Source: Merluccius polli (Eukaryota > Chordata > Actinopteri > Gadiformes > Merlucciidae). Taken from it: a stretch of 64,000 bases of DNA. Shown in pieces: positions 1 to 11,800 of the stretch (position 1 is the first letter of the stretch; every line of letters begins with the position of its first letter). Below the pieces are notes generated by a model that was given only the letters and a program-made list of their open reading frames with translations, was not told where the DNA came from and did no database searches. Both the position numbers and the translations under genes were made by a program. The stretch covers positions 1 through 64,000 of the forward strand of contig JAOPHQ010000372.1 in NCBI GenBank assembly GCA_030340625.1, given 5' to 3'.

Positions 1-644
1 TTTTTTTTTTGTATCATCAAAACAACACTGCTTTGATTTGTTTGATGATATGATGTCAGTGACCCATTACAAAGTTATCATTATTATTACCGGAGACCAA
101 AGTGCTGCTTATTGCCTTACATTCGTGGCAGGCGGCGTTCACACGATCGCTCATCGGCAGAATCCGGTAACAAGGAAGACACTTTGACACCAATGATATT
201 GGTAAGTTTTAGTGAAGCCAGGAGAGGCGTTAACGCTGGTTTGATCACCCAGACCCGGTATTGTCCTTTAATTTCACGGTTTTAAAAGGTTTAATTTAAA
301 CGGCGCGTCTACATTGTGTGAACTGCAACACTGAATCATTATTAAAATAACCTGCAAAAACCTTTGCATAAAAAATGTTGTAGAAAATCAGTCGAACAAC
401 TTCACTGTTGTTAACTGACCTAAAACAAAAATACAAATAATCAGGTCACACGGCTGTGTGCATCATTCTCTGCACACCGCTGAGGAAAGAGATGAGAGCG
501 CAGTAATTATTCAACACGTTACCATGTATATTTAACAGGCAGCCTGAGTCAGCGCTGCTGAAGTCCTCGAAAGGCACATTTAAAATTAAAAAGCATGCGT
601 CTATATAGGCCAGTATACATCACTATAATACTACATATACAGAC
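1..644. other. Flank without recognised feature
   Basis: AT-rich DNA, probably intron or intergenic DNA of the MAST locus. No exon, RNA or named repeat seen apart from a short poly-T at the window start. Confidence 0.5.
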
Positions 645-1044
645 AACCCTGTCTCATCAAAATTACGTTCCCAGGGAACTATTCGGCATTCTCAATTACG
701 TTTGTCTGAAAACGTATTTTGTCCGTGATTACGTTTCATTGAACGTATCGCAAATACGTTCGTTCTCAGCCTATTTTTTTTGCCATTTATTTACCTATAG
801 GATTATGTTTGGTTGAAACGTATCCCAGATATGTTAAATGTCAACATATATCATATTATTGTCATTAAGGCATATTTCCCTTTCGGGGGAACGTTTCATT
901 TAACGTGTTTTGTCCCTGATTACGTCTTGAATCTGAATTGAGCATACCTATGTTTTGTTATTTATTTACCTCTTGGATAATTTTACATTGAATTGAAACG
1001 TATCCTCAATAGGCTACGTTAAATATCCGATAAACACAATTTGT

Positions 1045-1078
<34 letters not shown>

Positions 1079-2045
1079 CCGGGGCTGGGGGGGGGGGGTC
1101 CGGTCCAGGTCCGACCCCCTGGACTGGGACGCATTCCCAGTCCAGCACAGTTAGAAATGTAAGCTTTTACATTTACGGATAAGATAAATTTTACACTGTA
1201 ACGATGGACAATTATTATACGTCACGCGCAACACGTATCCTGACGTTGACTCCAAAGTGCCAAACGTAGAGGGGTTACAATAAAGGCCCTTAACTTGTAT
1301 GACTGTTACATTTTTCTGCCTATTCTTTTCCCATGGTTTTGCGTCCAAGTCACGTGACTTTCAAGATACACGTGACTTTTTCAGATTCCACAGGACTCCT
1401 TGTGACCGTCACTCCGTCTGACCGGATCAAACCCTCGCCCCACTACACGTCTGAGGTTGATTTGCTGATCAACACATTACTTCCGTGGCAGGCGGGGAGA
1501 ACCTAATGTAGTCAAAGTGACGAGTTACGATCGGATGCTTTGTCCTAATTGGTTAGTTACTCTATGTTTTCTCTCTCTGATTCCTGCACCATGTTTCAAT
1601 GACGTCAGGTTGCTAGGGGCTACAGCTGACAGACGCCCGTGGACCCACTGGGAGGACCTATCAGCCGGAAGTACTGTCCCTTTACTGTACTACTGTTTAT
1701 GTTATAATGTCATAATATTGTTGACAATAAAAAAAATAAAAATAAAACTATTATTGTCCCACACCACAATGTATGTCCCACAAGGTGAACCTCCAAACAA
1801 TTCATGTTTATCCAATTCATGGACAAACAAAGCAGCTGGAAACACGTCTAAAACACTTGAAATAGAATGTAGCCTATATTTATATTTTTACAACATCAAT
1901 CTCCCTATTATATGAACAAAATATGATCAGGTTATACTTTCTCTCTTGAAAACGGGCAAAACGCTAACCCTAAACCCTAACCCGGAAATGAATTTAAAAA
2001 ACTACAAACGTTCGGAAAATGCATACACTCAAGTGTGCGGCGCCA
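645..2045 (+). repeat. Left arm of foldback element
   Basis: Contains multiple AACGTAT/ACGTTT motifs, a poly-G run (1,046-1,077) followed by GGTCCGGTCCAGGTCC, and the telomere-like AACCCTAAACCCTAACCC at 1,965-1,982. It matches the right arm in reverse complement. Confidence 0.8.
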
Positions 2046-2939
2046 TGTTTTTTCCGCCATTTTTTTTGTAGGCTAGTTCTAAAATGTTTAGTTTACGTTT
2101 TCCCTATTATGTGAAAATGTGTCAAGGAAACTTCGCAAGTGTATTATATGTTTTAGGGACCCGGGGGGAGCACATTTATTTAGTCAGATTTCATTTTTAC
2201 TATTGTTAATTGGGTGAAATCTGGTTTTGACCTTACCCCAGTAGCGCCCCCCCTAATGGTTTGGCAAAGGCCACAAAGGACATGATAGAAGAAGTCAAGA
2301 GCTTTCCAAAAATGTTTTCCCCATGTTTGTATCACATTGTGTTGCTTTTCTGTAAGCCTTTAAAAGAGCCTTAGGTTCAAGGTTCAAAGGGCATTCCTGA
2401 GGAGCAGGAACCATCCAGAATGTCCACCAGTGGCAGATCTGTATTCTGCAGATCAAGACCTTTCCAACGATGTCTTCATTGTCATCCTACGACAAAGTTT
2501 CATTTTTATTCTGCTCACTGAGAAGGCACCTTACTGATGTGTACTTTCTCAGAGCCTATATAGAGCCAAGATGGATAAAATCACCTAAAACATATTTTAA
2601 GGGATATTTAGTGGCAAAATGTGTTCAACATATTGATGGTGACCCTTATCCTTAGTCATGCTTTTCAATTTGGAGCAGTTTAGACCCCCATTTACCCCCT
2701 TAAATGATTCATATACATATTTCCATATTACCTAATATGACCATTTATAGCCATTGTGTTCCCTTCCCCAGGGCTGACAGGATTGCCCTGGATGAACAAT
2801 ATGGTAATGCGAATGTATGTCTGTGTGTAGTTACATTTTTACCCACAGTTGTTTTTAATTGACCCAAGATATGAGCTTTTGAAAGAAAGTAGGCCCTCTG
2901 CATAGTAACATAAGGGGCTTTAGGACTACAAAAAACATG

Positions 2940-4398
2940 GCGCCCGCACACTTCAGTGTATTGCATTTTCCGAACGTTTGTAGTTCTTTAAATTCATTTT
3001 CCGGGTTAGGGTTAGCGTTTTGCCCGTTTTTCAAGAGAGAAAGTATAACCTGATCATATTTTGTTCATATTATAGGGAGATTGATGTTGTAAAAATATAA
3101 ATATAGGCTATATTCTATTTCAAGTGTTTTTAGACGTTTTTCCAGCTTGTCCATGAATTGGATGAACATGAATTGTTTGGAGTTCACATTGTGGGACATA
3201 CATTGTGGTGTGGGACAATAATAGTAAAAGAAATAGGCAGAAAAATGTAACAGTCATACAATTTAAGGGCCTTTATTGTAACCCCCTCTACGTTTGGCAC
3301 TTTGGACCAACGTAGTCAGGGTACGTGTTGCGCGTGACGTATAATAATGTCCATCTTACAGTAAATATATATTATCCTAAATATAAAAGCTTGCATTTCT
3401 AACTGTGCTGGCTTTAAAAGGTACACATAAAAAGTACAAATTATGTTCACAGTGTGTTGGCTTACATATCTGGGCCAGTTCAGCCAATCAGAAAGCTTCA
3501 AATTATGTTTCCTGTACCGTTTGTGGCTGGTCGATTTTCATTATACACACATTATTTTCTTTACATTTCAATATAACTGCTACAGGGCAGTATTTCGCCA
3601 GCCACTGACGATAACCACCCATCGGCAATATAAAACATTTTAATAAAAGCTGGCGTCGTCACCATAGCAACGGTCGCTGACACTCATGGGAACTGTAGTG
3701 TAAATTGACGCAACCAAACCAATGAAATTACGATATTTCTCGGAAAAGAAGCATACATATTTCTTAGCGATGGCCACTACACAACACTGCTGTATCGTTA
3801 ATGATCATGAGTATACATTTATACTGTAGTATACAGCGGCCCATGCTGCGGGCCCGTCATGTATAAATGCAGGTGCATCTATTTGGGTCGGACTGGGAGC
3901 ATTCAGGGTCCTGGACCGGCCCCCCCACCACTGGACCGGCCATCCTCCCCCCGGCCGGTCCGGTCCGGGGAGGGTCGGACCTGGACCGGACCCCCCCCCT
4001 CCCCGGACAAATGTTATCGATATTTAACGTAGCCTATTGAGGATACGTTTCAATTCAATGTAAATTATCCAAGAGGTAAATAAATAACAAAAAAATATGC
4101 TCCAATTCAGATTCAAGACGTAATCAGGGACAAAATACGTTAAATGAAACGTTCCCCGAAAGGGAAATATGCCTTAATGACAATAATATGATATATGTTG
4201 ACATTTAACATATCTGGGATACGTTTCAACCAAACATAATTCTATAGAAGGAAAGAAATGGCAAAAAATAGGCTGAGAACGAACGTATTTGCGATACGTT
4301 CAATGAAACGTAATCACGGACAAAATACGTTTTCAGACCAAACGTAATTGAGAATGCCGAATAGTTCCCTGGGAACGTAATTTTGATGAGACAGGGTT
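2940..4398 (-). repeat. Right arm of foldback element
   Basis: Reverse-complement copy of the left arm. Homologous landmarks are the GGGTTAGGGTTAGCG block at 3,003, the CTACGTTTGGCAC block at 3,288, the C-rich CCGGTCC segment at 3,910-4,010 and the terminal GATGAGACAGGGTT. Confidence 0.8.
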
Positions 4399-4851
4399 GA
4401 TCACAGAAACGAGCTAGCTATTATAATATTGTAGTACAAAGACAGATGTAAAACTGACTTTCACAATGCACATGCATGGACTTTTTGGAGTATTATTTGT
4501 GGTGATGCACACACATACACACACACACAACTTTCGAGAGATGTTATATAAATCAGGTTTATATATATATATTTAAAAAAGCGCAGTGCTGAGCCTATGT
4601 AGCCTTGTTAGAGTCTGATTCGGCTAGAGACAAACACGGTTCCCATGTCTGGCTGTACACTTGTCTTCCCGCTATGACTTTCATCTTTCCATGAAAGCGA
4701 ATGTTGCTGTGCATAAACACAGTCCGTGTCCTTAGCGCTCATCAAGTGCCATCAAGAACAACCGCCTTGGGATCCTTAGCATAGAGCCCACATCCAGTCT
4801 TCAATTATCAATGGACAGTATACATACCCACCTGGCACTTAGCCGTTACCA

Positions 4852-4852
<1 letters not shown>

Positions 4853-4923
<71 letters not shown>

Positions 4924-4926
4924 ACA

Positions 4927-4957
<31 letters not shown>

Positions 4958-4970
4958 CACCACACACACA
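4853..4970. repeat. (CA)n microsatellite
   Basis: About 118 bp of CA with a few CC interruptions. Confidence 0.95.
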
Positions 4971-5520
4971 GGGTGAGCAAGCAGTAGACCATTAACAAGG
5001 AGGTAAACACCATCTGGCCTTCCAGCGTTATTCTCCCAAAAGACAGACCCGACGCGTTGCACTCATCTCCCCTAATGACCACTTTGTGACATATCAAACT
5101 CACTCTGTCCCGCTAATACATAATTCACTTTATTTTAATAGGGCTCTGGTACACAGGTCTTGGTTTGAAAAATGCGATGACCCCTCCTCCGCTTGCTTAT
5201 CAAGGCTAAAAAACGTATGTAAACAAACTACGCATGCAAGTCATTTTACCGGTGCATGTATTGGATCCGTCAGGAAATACTAAAACACGAACCTGTTTTA
5301 GTGTCCAGACGAGGATAAACAAAGGGAGATGGAAAATGCACATAAGGGGTTCAGGTGTTGCTGCCCAGTTGTAATGGAAGTGAATGAACTCAAGTGTTGC
5401 GCTGCCTGGGACTGGGAAAAGAAACCAGACAGCCTTGACCGAGACAGTACTTCTGGACAATATTTATACAATGCACTGTTTACTGGAAGATGGAGCAATA
5501 TGATTGCATGCTTGTGTGTG

Positions 5521-5561
5521 TGTGTGTCTTACAATGTATGAAATACATTGTAAGACACACA
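5521..5561. repeat. Perfect 19-bp hairpin
   Basis: TGTGTGTCTTACAATGTAT, loop GAA, then the exact reverse complement ending 5,561. It could be a rho-independent-looking fold, a tiny inverted duplication or a MITE relic. No flanking gene supports a function. Confidence 0.85.
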
Positions 5562-7152
5562 TATCTTAAAAAATGATACGATGTGAGGGGTTACTGTGAG
5601 AGAATATCAATAAAGAAAGAAAAGTGGACCAGGGCACTTTTCCCCCCTCAAGAAAAAGGAAAATTGCAATAAACCTTGGTCATGAGAATAATAATAAGCC
5701 GTCATTATCTCCTCATCTAGAAGAACTTGCTATGTTCATTTGTTCACATTTTACCGCTGGCTGTTATACAAATCATATCAAAGGGAGACAGAAGCGAGAG
5801 AGATGGAGGCAGAGAGCAAGAGAGTGTGCATGCATTGATTTTAAAGACCTTTCCAGATCATTAAAACGAGTGGAAACATTTAAGACTTCATTTCGTCTGG
5901 TCAGTATCCAATAGTATGAAATCCTGCTGTCTGTTATTCTAGATACAAAACCCAAAAAATATGTTTGTTGTGTGGACAGTACAAGTAGGTAAACATATAG
6001 GGGGATAAATAAATAATTAATTAAGAAATAAAAATGCATTAAGATAATTTAAAGATAATTTACAATGTATCCCATCATCACCTTGAAATATTGCCCTTCT
6101 CCAACTGCCTTTGGGCAAGTTATATGGTCAATCTTTATCCATGTGAGTGTGGTTCCACACTGAGGCAACAGTGCCCTCTGCTGGCAGTATAGTATGAACA
6201 CAGCACATCCTTTCTAGGCCAGTGGGTGCAGGCGACTGGGTGGGGTGCAGATAGTGACAGACTTCATTCAGACAGTGATATATTGTATATATCATACATG
6301 TATATATATTTACTGTATCGTTTCAACATTTAAATGTCAGGACATAAATGTGTTTACATACGCGAGCCTTGTGAGACCATCCTGATCTTGCAGGTTTTCA
6401 TTATGTTTCTCTCTGCAGATCAGTCTGGCCTTCAACCCCATTGAAAGCCTCTCCAAAAACATTTTTAAATTATATGACTAATCAGCCGCACCCCAAGGAA
6501 ATTAAAAATTGACTTTTCAACTTTTTGATTCGAGGGTACTGAATGATGATGTTAAGAGATTAACAGACATTTGTACGAAAGGCTTTTTCTCAGAGGAGAC
6601 AATGTTTTTGTTCTACTTCCCACCGCATTTTGGCAAGCGCCAAGAGTGTCACTTAGTAATGTAATCTGATTGGCTTTGGACTGGATTGAATTTTAAGGCC
6701 CCTGTCATATGAGGAAAACAACTGCTGCCCAGCCAAGGCCAGACTGATACTCATTGCAAAAGTATCTGGATGCCGGTCTCACAAGGCCATGATCTCACGC
6801 TATGACCACCGATGACCACCAATAAGTCTCATCAAATTTGATCTAAAATGAACACATACAGATGACACCAGTGAGGCTATCTATAGCACTACAGATTGCT
6901 CACAATCACATGTGTTGTTCATGTTGTGCACATCATTGATTGTATGTGGAACAAAACAAAAAGTATTTGACTGCGATTGAGTTCATCTGGGATCAGGGGG
7001 CGTATTTGGGTGGGTCTCACAGGACAGGATATGCTGAGGACTAATACAACAAAGAACCAAATTAAGTACAGGAGACTGCTAAGAATAACTATGATACTTG
7101 CTTTTATGTTGGTTTTTTTTTTTTTGCTGTGCAAATCAAAGGAAGAAGAAAT

Positions 7153-7230
7153 CGAAGTCATGGCATCTAAAGTTGAACTATTCTTATGTCGCCCCATAAC
7201 AATAGCTCAACTTTAGATGCCACGACTTCG
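7153..7230 (-). repeat. 28-bp inverted repeat, microRNA-precursor-like on minus strand
   Basis: The arms 7,153-7,180 and 7,203-7,230 pair along 28 positions with a 22-nt loop. On the plus strand two pairs are A-C mismatches. On the minus strand both become G-U wobbles, so a minus-strand transcript folds into an unbroken stem. Minus is also the sense of the MAST intron. No known microRNA recognised. Confidence 0.7.
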
Positions 7231-7684
7231 CAGGTTGGTAACTTCAAATTAAAAAACCCAAGAAAAATGCTTCACTTCATACCATTTAACGGTGCTTGAA
7301 AGGCAAACTGGAAAAGTTAAAGGCAATAGTGAAAAAAACAACAGTAAGACCGGAGTCAGAGACGTATGCATCCCACATGACAAGTTGAGCCTCAATCCTA
7401 CGCAGTTCCTTTGACCACCAGCAGGGTGCAGAGTTGTGCACAGACTACAGTGAATGTCTCTCTTGCTGCATACACAACACAGATTTCACTGCAGTCACCT
7501 CTGCTCAGGCTTGCTGGTGAGTTGCTGCTATCTGGAAGTATGATATATAGGTCAGCACAGGGATGATGACTCACTCCAACGCACATAAACCTACACAAGC
7601 ATGCGACACATGCGTGCATGCACGCCTAAACTACATACACGTAATGTTTGTCTATCTTTTTTACGTGTATGTGTGAGCGAGAGA

Positions 7685-7747
7685 GTGTGTGTGTGTGTGT
7701 GTAAGCGAGAGTGTGTGTGTGTGTGTATGTGTGTGTGTGTGTGTGTG
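7685..7747. repeat. (GT)n microsatellite
   Basis: GT repeats with AAGCGAGA interruptions. Confidence 0.9.
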
Positions 7748-8678
7748 ACTGCAAAAGCCTGAGTCATCCTCATACTGCATCCCTGCATCAGGCTGGCGAG
7801 GAGCCCTCTGCAAGGACGCACAACCCACAGGCCAGCGGGCGAACTGAACCCACAGACCGGCGGTGAGCTGTACTAGTGTGTGCAAATATCAGTTGATGGT
7901 GTCGGCAACACTGTGAAAATTAATCTCACATGTACGCATCTGGTGTACAAAGGCATTGTATGTTGTTGTGTTTTGGTGCAACACACTCACAACTTTAAAA
8001 ATAGAAAAAGGAAACTGAGTGATTGATTGAAGGGCATAACATACAATTGATTTCCATAGCAACACAACAAAAATTGGAATCCACCAAGATAAGCACCCCC
8101 TTTTTTTGAGCACAAACCAAGGGACCGACCCAGCTGTATAGATATAATAAACCAACTGATTGCAGTCAAGGGATTACTGAGATTTGAGGGCTGGAAATAG
8201 TTGAGAAGGCAGAGCAGGTCAACTGGGAACTGGAGGTTGAGATGAGTGAAACACCGTATTTCCGACGGTCCAGCCCAGTGGGTTTGTGGCTATGAGTTTG
8301 TGTGTGAGTGTGCAGCGCAGAAGCAAAACAGCAACTGCAGTTGTTTTCCTTCACTGGGGTTATCTCACTACTAACTCCATGATTTATGGTCATCCTAAAT
8401 GTCCTTGCAATGTTCAGGACAGTTTCCGGCCACATGAAGGTACACAGGTTTTCCCTTTGCCCAGAGCCTTGCACATTTCCTCCTGGGCCCCAAGTGTTTG
8501 ATTTATACCATTTAAAGTGTGTGTCATGTGAATGTAAATGTTCCCCGTCTGTGTTTACACACGCTGTGTGTACACAGTGACAGGCGCGTCGGCGTCCATC
8601 GGTGTGTGGCTGTGTGCGTGGTGTCAACACCAGACCTCATAACAGTACACAGTATGCGTTCGGTCTTGCGGGACTCAC

Positions 8679-8863
8679 CAGTCCGGTAAGCGACGGCGCA
8701 GACTGGCCCAGGGTCTGGTTCCTCATCCACACCAGGTTGTTGCTCTCTCCGCCAGGGGGGCCCCCGGCGCCCATGGGACCCGCCATGCCGCCCGCCGTGC
8801 TTTGCCATGTCAGCTGGCTCACGCCGCCGTGCAGACTGCTGGACAGGGGCAGCAGCTGCTTAC
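8679..8863 (-). CDS. MAST coding exon 3
   Basis: 185 nt, phase 1-0, 61 codons after the split Gly. KQLLPLSSSLHGGVSQLTWQ, a Gly/Pro/Met insert (GGMAGPMGAGGPPGGES), then NNLVWMRNQTLGQSAPSLTG L. Other MAST proteins read NLVRMRNQ; here Arg is Trp (TGG). Acceptor CTGAAG, donor GTGAGT. Confidence 0.92.
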
Positions 8864-11800
8864 CTTCAGGACAAACGCCGGAGGAGGAGGAGGAAGGGGA
8901 AAACCCAGCGTTAACCGAGAGTACATGCTACACCATCTATTAGTGTGCTGCTCCATCTGGCTTGAATTAGGGGCTGCTGCTTTGTCAATGTCATCGATGA
9001 CGTCGACAAATTGCAGCAGCCCCAATGCATCAACGTTAATATTTGTAATCACGCATGTTTTTTTTTTAACAAAAAAATATGTATAATTAAAAACACAATT
9101 TGTTCAATGCATTATGATGTGTCACTTCAATACCACAACGTAACTGCCGGGTTCACGTCATTCGTAGTCGGCTCCTGTCAACACCTACAGATTTACAAAA
9201 AAACATTGCGGCTTGCAGCAGAGTCTGGGACCAACGAGGTTGCGTGTAAAGGTTTCCCCAGACCAAACGCTTAAAGAGTATGGGAATACTTTACATTAGC
9301 GGACGACAAAATGGCGGTCGGTTTGCTGTGCAAAATGCACAGCAGCACCACCGCCATGCGCAAACACCTGAAAAGAAAGCATACAGGTGCTATTCTGGAT
9401 GGTGGACCACCAGAAAAAGGCAAAAACACGGTGGGCCAATCCCACAACGTTTGAATAATCGTGATCAATATAATTAAAGGTTGAAGTTTAAGAATATAGG
9501 GAACATTAGTATATTTTACATTAAGTATTACATGTTAAATAATGATTATTTATTTGTTTTTTCTTTCTTTATCTTCTTTAGCTCTCAAAGGCAGATCCAT
9601 CTGAATGAATTGTATGTGTTTTGGAAGAAAATGAATAATTTAGATTAATAGATTAATCTATAAAATAATCGATAGATTAATATATTTTATATAAGACGCA
9701 TGTAGGGTAATATCTGTGGGTGTGTGAAGATGTCACTTTTTTTCAAAATGTCACGTTTGGATGGTAAAAGTACAAAGCGGGTGTGACCACACCACTAGGA
9801 GGGGTTAGCATCAGAGGGTGAATGTCAGATCAGTGTGAACTAGATATTAATGTGGTGCTGATGTCACCACCCAACCATACCTGCCGCTGCTCCATCTGTA
9901 CTGCACATGTGCAGGAGCGTGCGCACATTCACTTCACGACTGTCGGGTCCGTACTGCACATGTGCAGAACACAGAAGCTAACATCAACGTCATTTATGCT
10001 TTAAGAAAAACACATGTTCTGGCTCCATTGATGACCATACAAAATAGTATTTATATTTAAAATATAGGGTTCTCTTATTTAAATAAGAATTATTGTGATT
10101 ACTCTTTTAATAGACCGACTAAGTTAAAAAATATATTTTGTTTTTACTTATTTATCCTATACGTTACTAAAGTGACATTTAGCAGCCATTGCAATGGTTT
10201 GGATTAACCTTCCTGTTGAGGTTGCTTATCAACGGAAAAACCAATTACGTTTTGTTCACATGTTATTTATGCGTGGTAAAGGTGCCATGCATTGCACATG
10301 TGCAGAGCGGATCCGGTAGGAGTGAGGGATGGGGTGGTGACAGGCGGCTGTGTGTGCGGGGGCGTTACCGGTCATGGCCATGCTGCTGCGCCGGGCTCGG
10401 TTCTCATCCTGGCTCAGCTGACGGTGCAGTTTGGACTTGGTGACGGCGGCCGCCGCGGGGGACAGGTCCGGGTTACTCAGCTTCCTGAAGAGGAGTGGTG
10501 GGGGGGGCACAAACTCCTTCTGGAGAGGAGGAAGAGGAGGAGGAGAGGATGGAGAGGAAAAGGTGGAGAGAAAGTAGAAGAAATCAGTCAACTGTGTCAT
10601 GAATTAGAGTTGGACCATTGCACATGCTCAGTCTCATCAAAATGATAAACTCATACCCTAAAGCAAAATAATCAAACCCAATAATAAATCAATCAATAAT
10701 AGAAATACACAGCTTCCCATCAAGAGGCAGCCTAGTGCCAAAGAAGGGTGGACCCCAAAAAAAGAAGCAGTTCTCTAAAGCCATTTGTAAATATCATAAT
10801 CTATAATATCACCATGTACAGATCTGAAATAATACAATGCCAAGCAAAAGATTGACAACTTAATTATTCCAGTACATTGTAATGGGTAGCAGCTGAAATA
10901 GCGAAAATGTAAAACCAGGCAGCTCCAGTCCAAGTAGAAACAGGGCCGCGCTTTTATTTTGTTAATACAGTTCAACATGAACATTAACATCAACAGTGCT
11001 GCAAGTCATGGCAAAGACCTAATTGAAATTAACAGTAAGAAAAACAAAACAGTAAAAATAAAATACAGTGCAACACACCCACAAACGGACAGAAGCACAC
11101 ACACACACACAAATGTGTTTTTTTTGTTTTGTTTTTGATTCAACACATTTGGAAACATCTGTAGTTGCCATGGAAACAAGGATAGAGCGAGATGATTGGC
11201 TCCCTCTTGAAGGAACATCAACGCTTTTGCAAGGTTTTTTTTTTTTTTTTTTTTCCAGAAACATCTGTTTAAACTTCCTTCAAATTGGCCACTTTTTTTT
11301 ACTGCAACTCCTTTGACAAATGTACGTGCACTTCTGCATACAACCACACACAGAGGTCATTAGTGTGGGAGTCACGGGAGAAACGCTCGATCCAAGAGAA
11401 ACAATTATCGTCCGTTTGAGTTTCAATCGAACATTGATTTTGACACAAACGGTAGTGAAAAATGCAAGCTGTGATTCAATAGCGGCGCCCTGGTGTGAGA
11501 GCGCAGATGAACCCCTGACAGTATCGTCATGGGAGCCTTGAGGGACACTGAGGGAACATGGTTGCTTTTGAAATAAAAAGGGAGGGATATTTTATTTTAT
11601 ACACTTTTTAAATGTTCAGGATCTTAACTACAATCCACTACAATGCATGCAAAAATAATTTGAGATGCTATTTAGGTTTCCCCATGAGGCTGTCACCAAG
11701 AGGAAGGAGCCAGCCAAGTCAAATGAAGAAGGGGAAATGTAATCCAGTTCAAATCCATCTTATTCACCTGCGGTGGACTGAGGAAAAGCCCATTATAACT

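Larger units (their letters stand above)
645..4398. mobile_element. 3.75-kb foldback element with long terminal inverted repeats
   Basis: The ends are AACCCTGTCTCATCAAAATT and its exact reverse complement. The arms, about 645-2,045 and 2,940-4,398, are near-identical inverted copies broken by indels. About 420 bp are present only in the left arm (about 1,327-1,747), and about 470 bp only in the right arm (about 3,420-3,890). The central 0.9 kb shows no transposase. No clear target-site duplication was found. Class unknown; it behaves like a non-autonomous foldback or long-TIR DNA transposon. Confidence 0.8.
4399..8678. other. Presumed MAST intron 3, no exon found
   Basis: AT-rich sequence with a CA array (4,853-4,970), a GT array (7,685-7,747) and two hairpins (5,521-5,561 and 7,153-7,230). 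No coding exon with conserved MAST residues and splice sites was found. Confidence 0.55.

Noticed and set aside
1517..1915. 132-codon plus-strand frame inside the foldback element
   Set aside because: It lies in the arm insert, has no recognisable domain, and composition looks non-coding.
1960..1985. Telomere-like CCCTAA repeats, with the inverse near 3,003
   Set aside because: Only two to three units, part of the foldback arms, not an interstitial telomere array.
1..8600. Search for the next MAST exon (KELSLPRRGS...)
   Set aside because: No minus-strand frame with these residues and splice sites was seen, so it probably lies outside the window.
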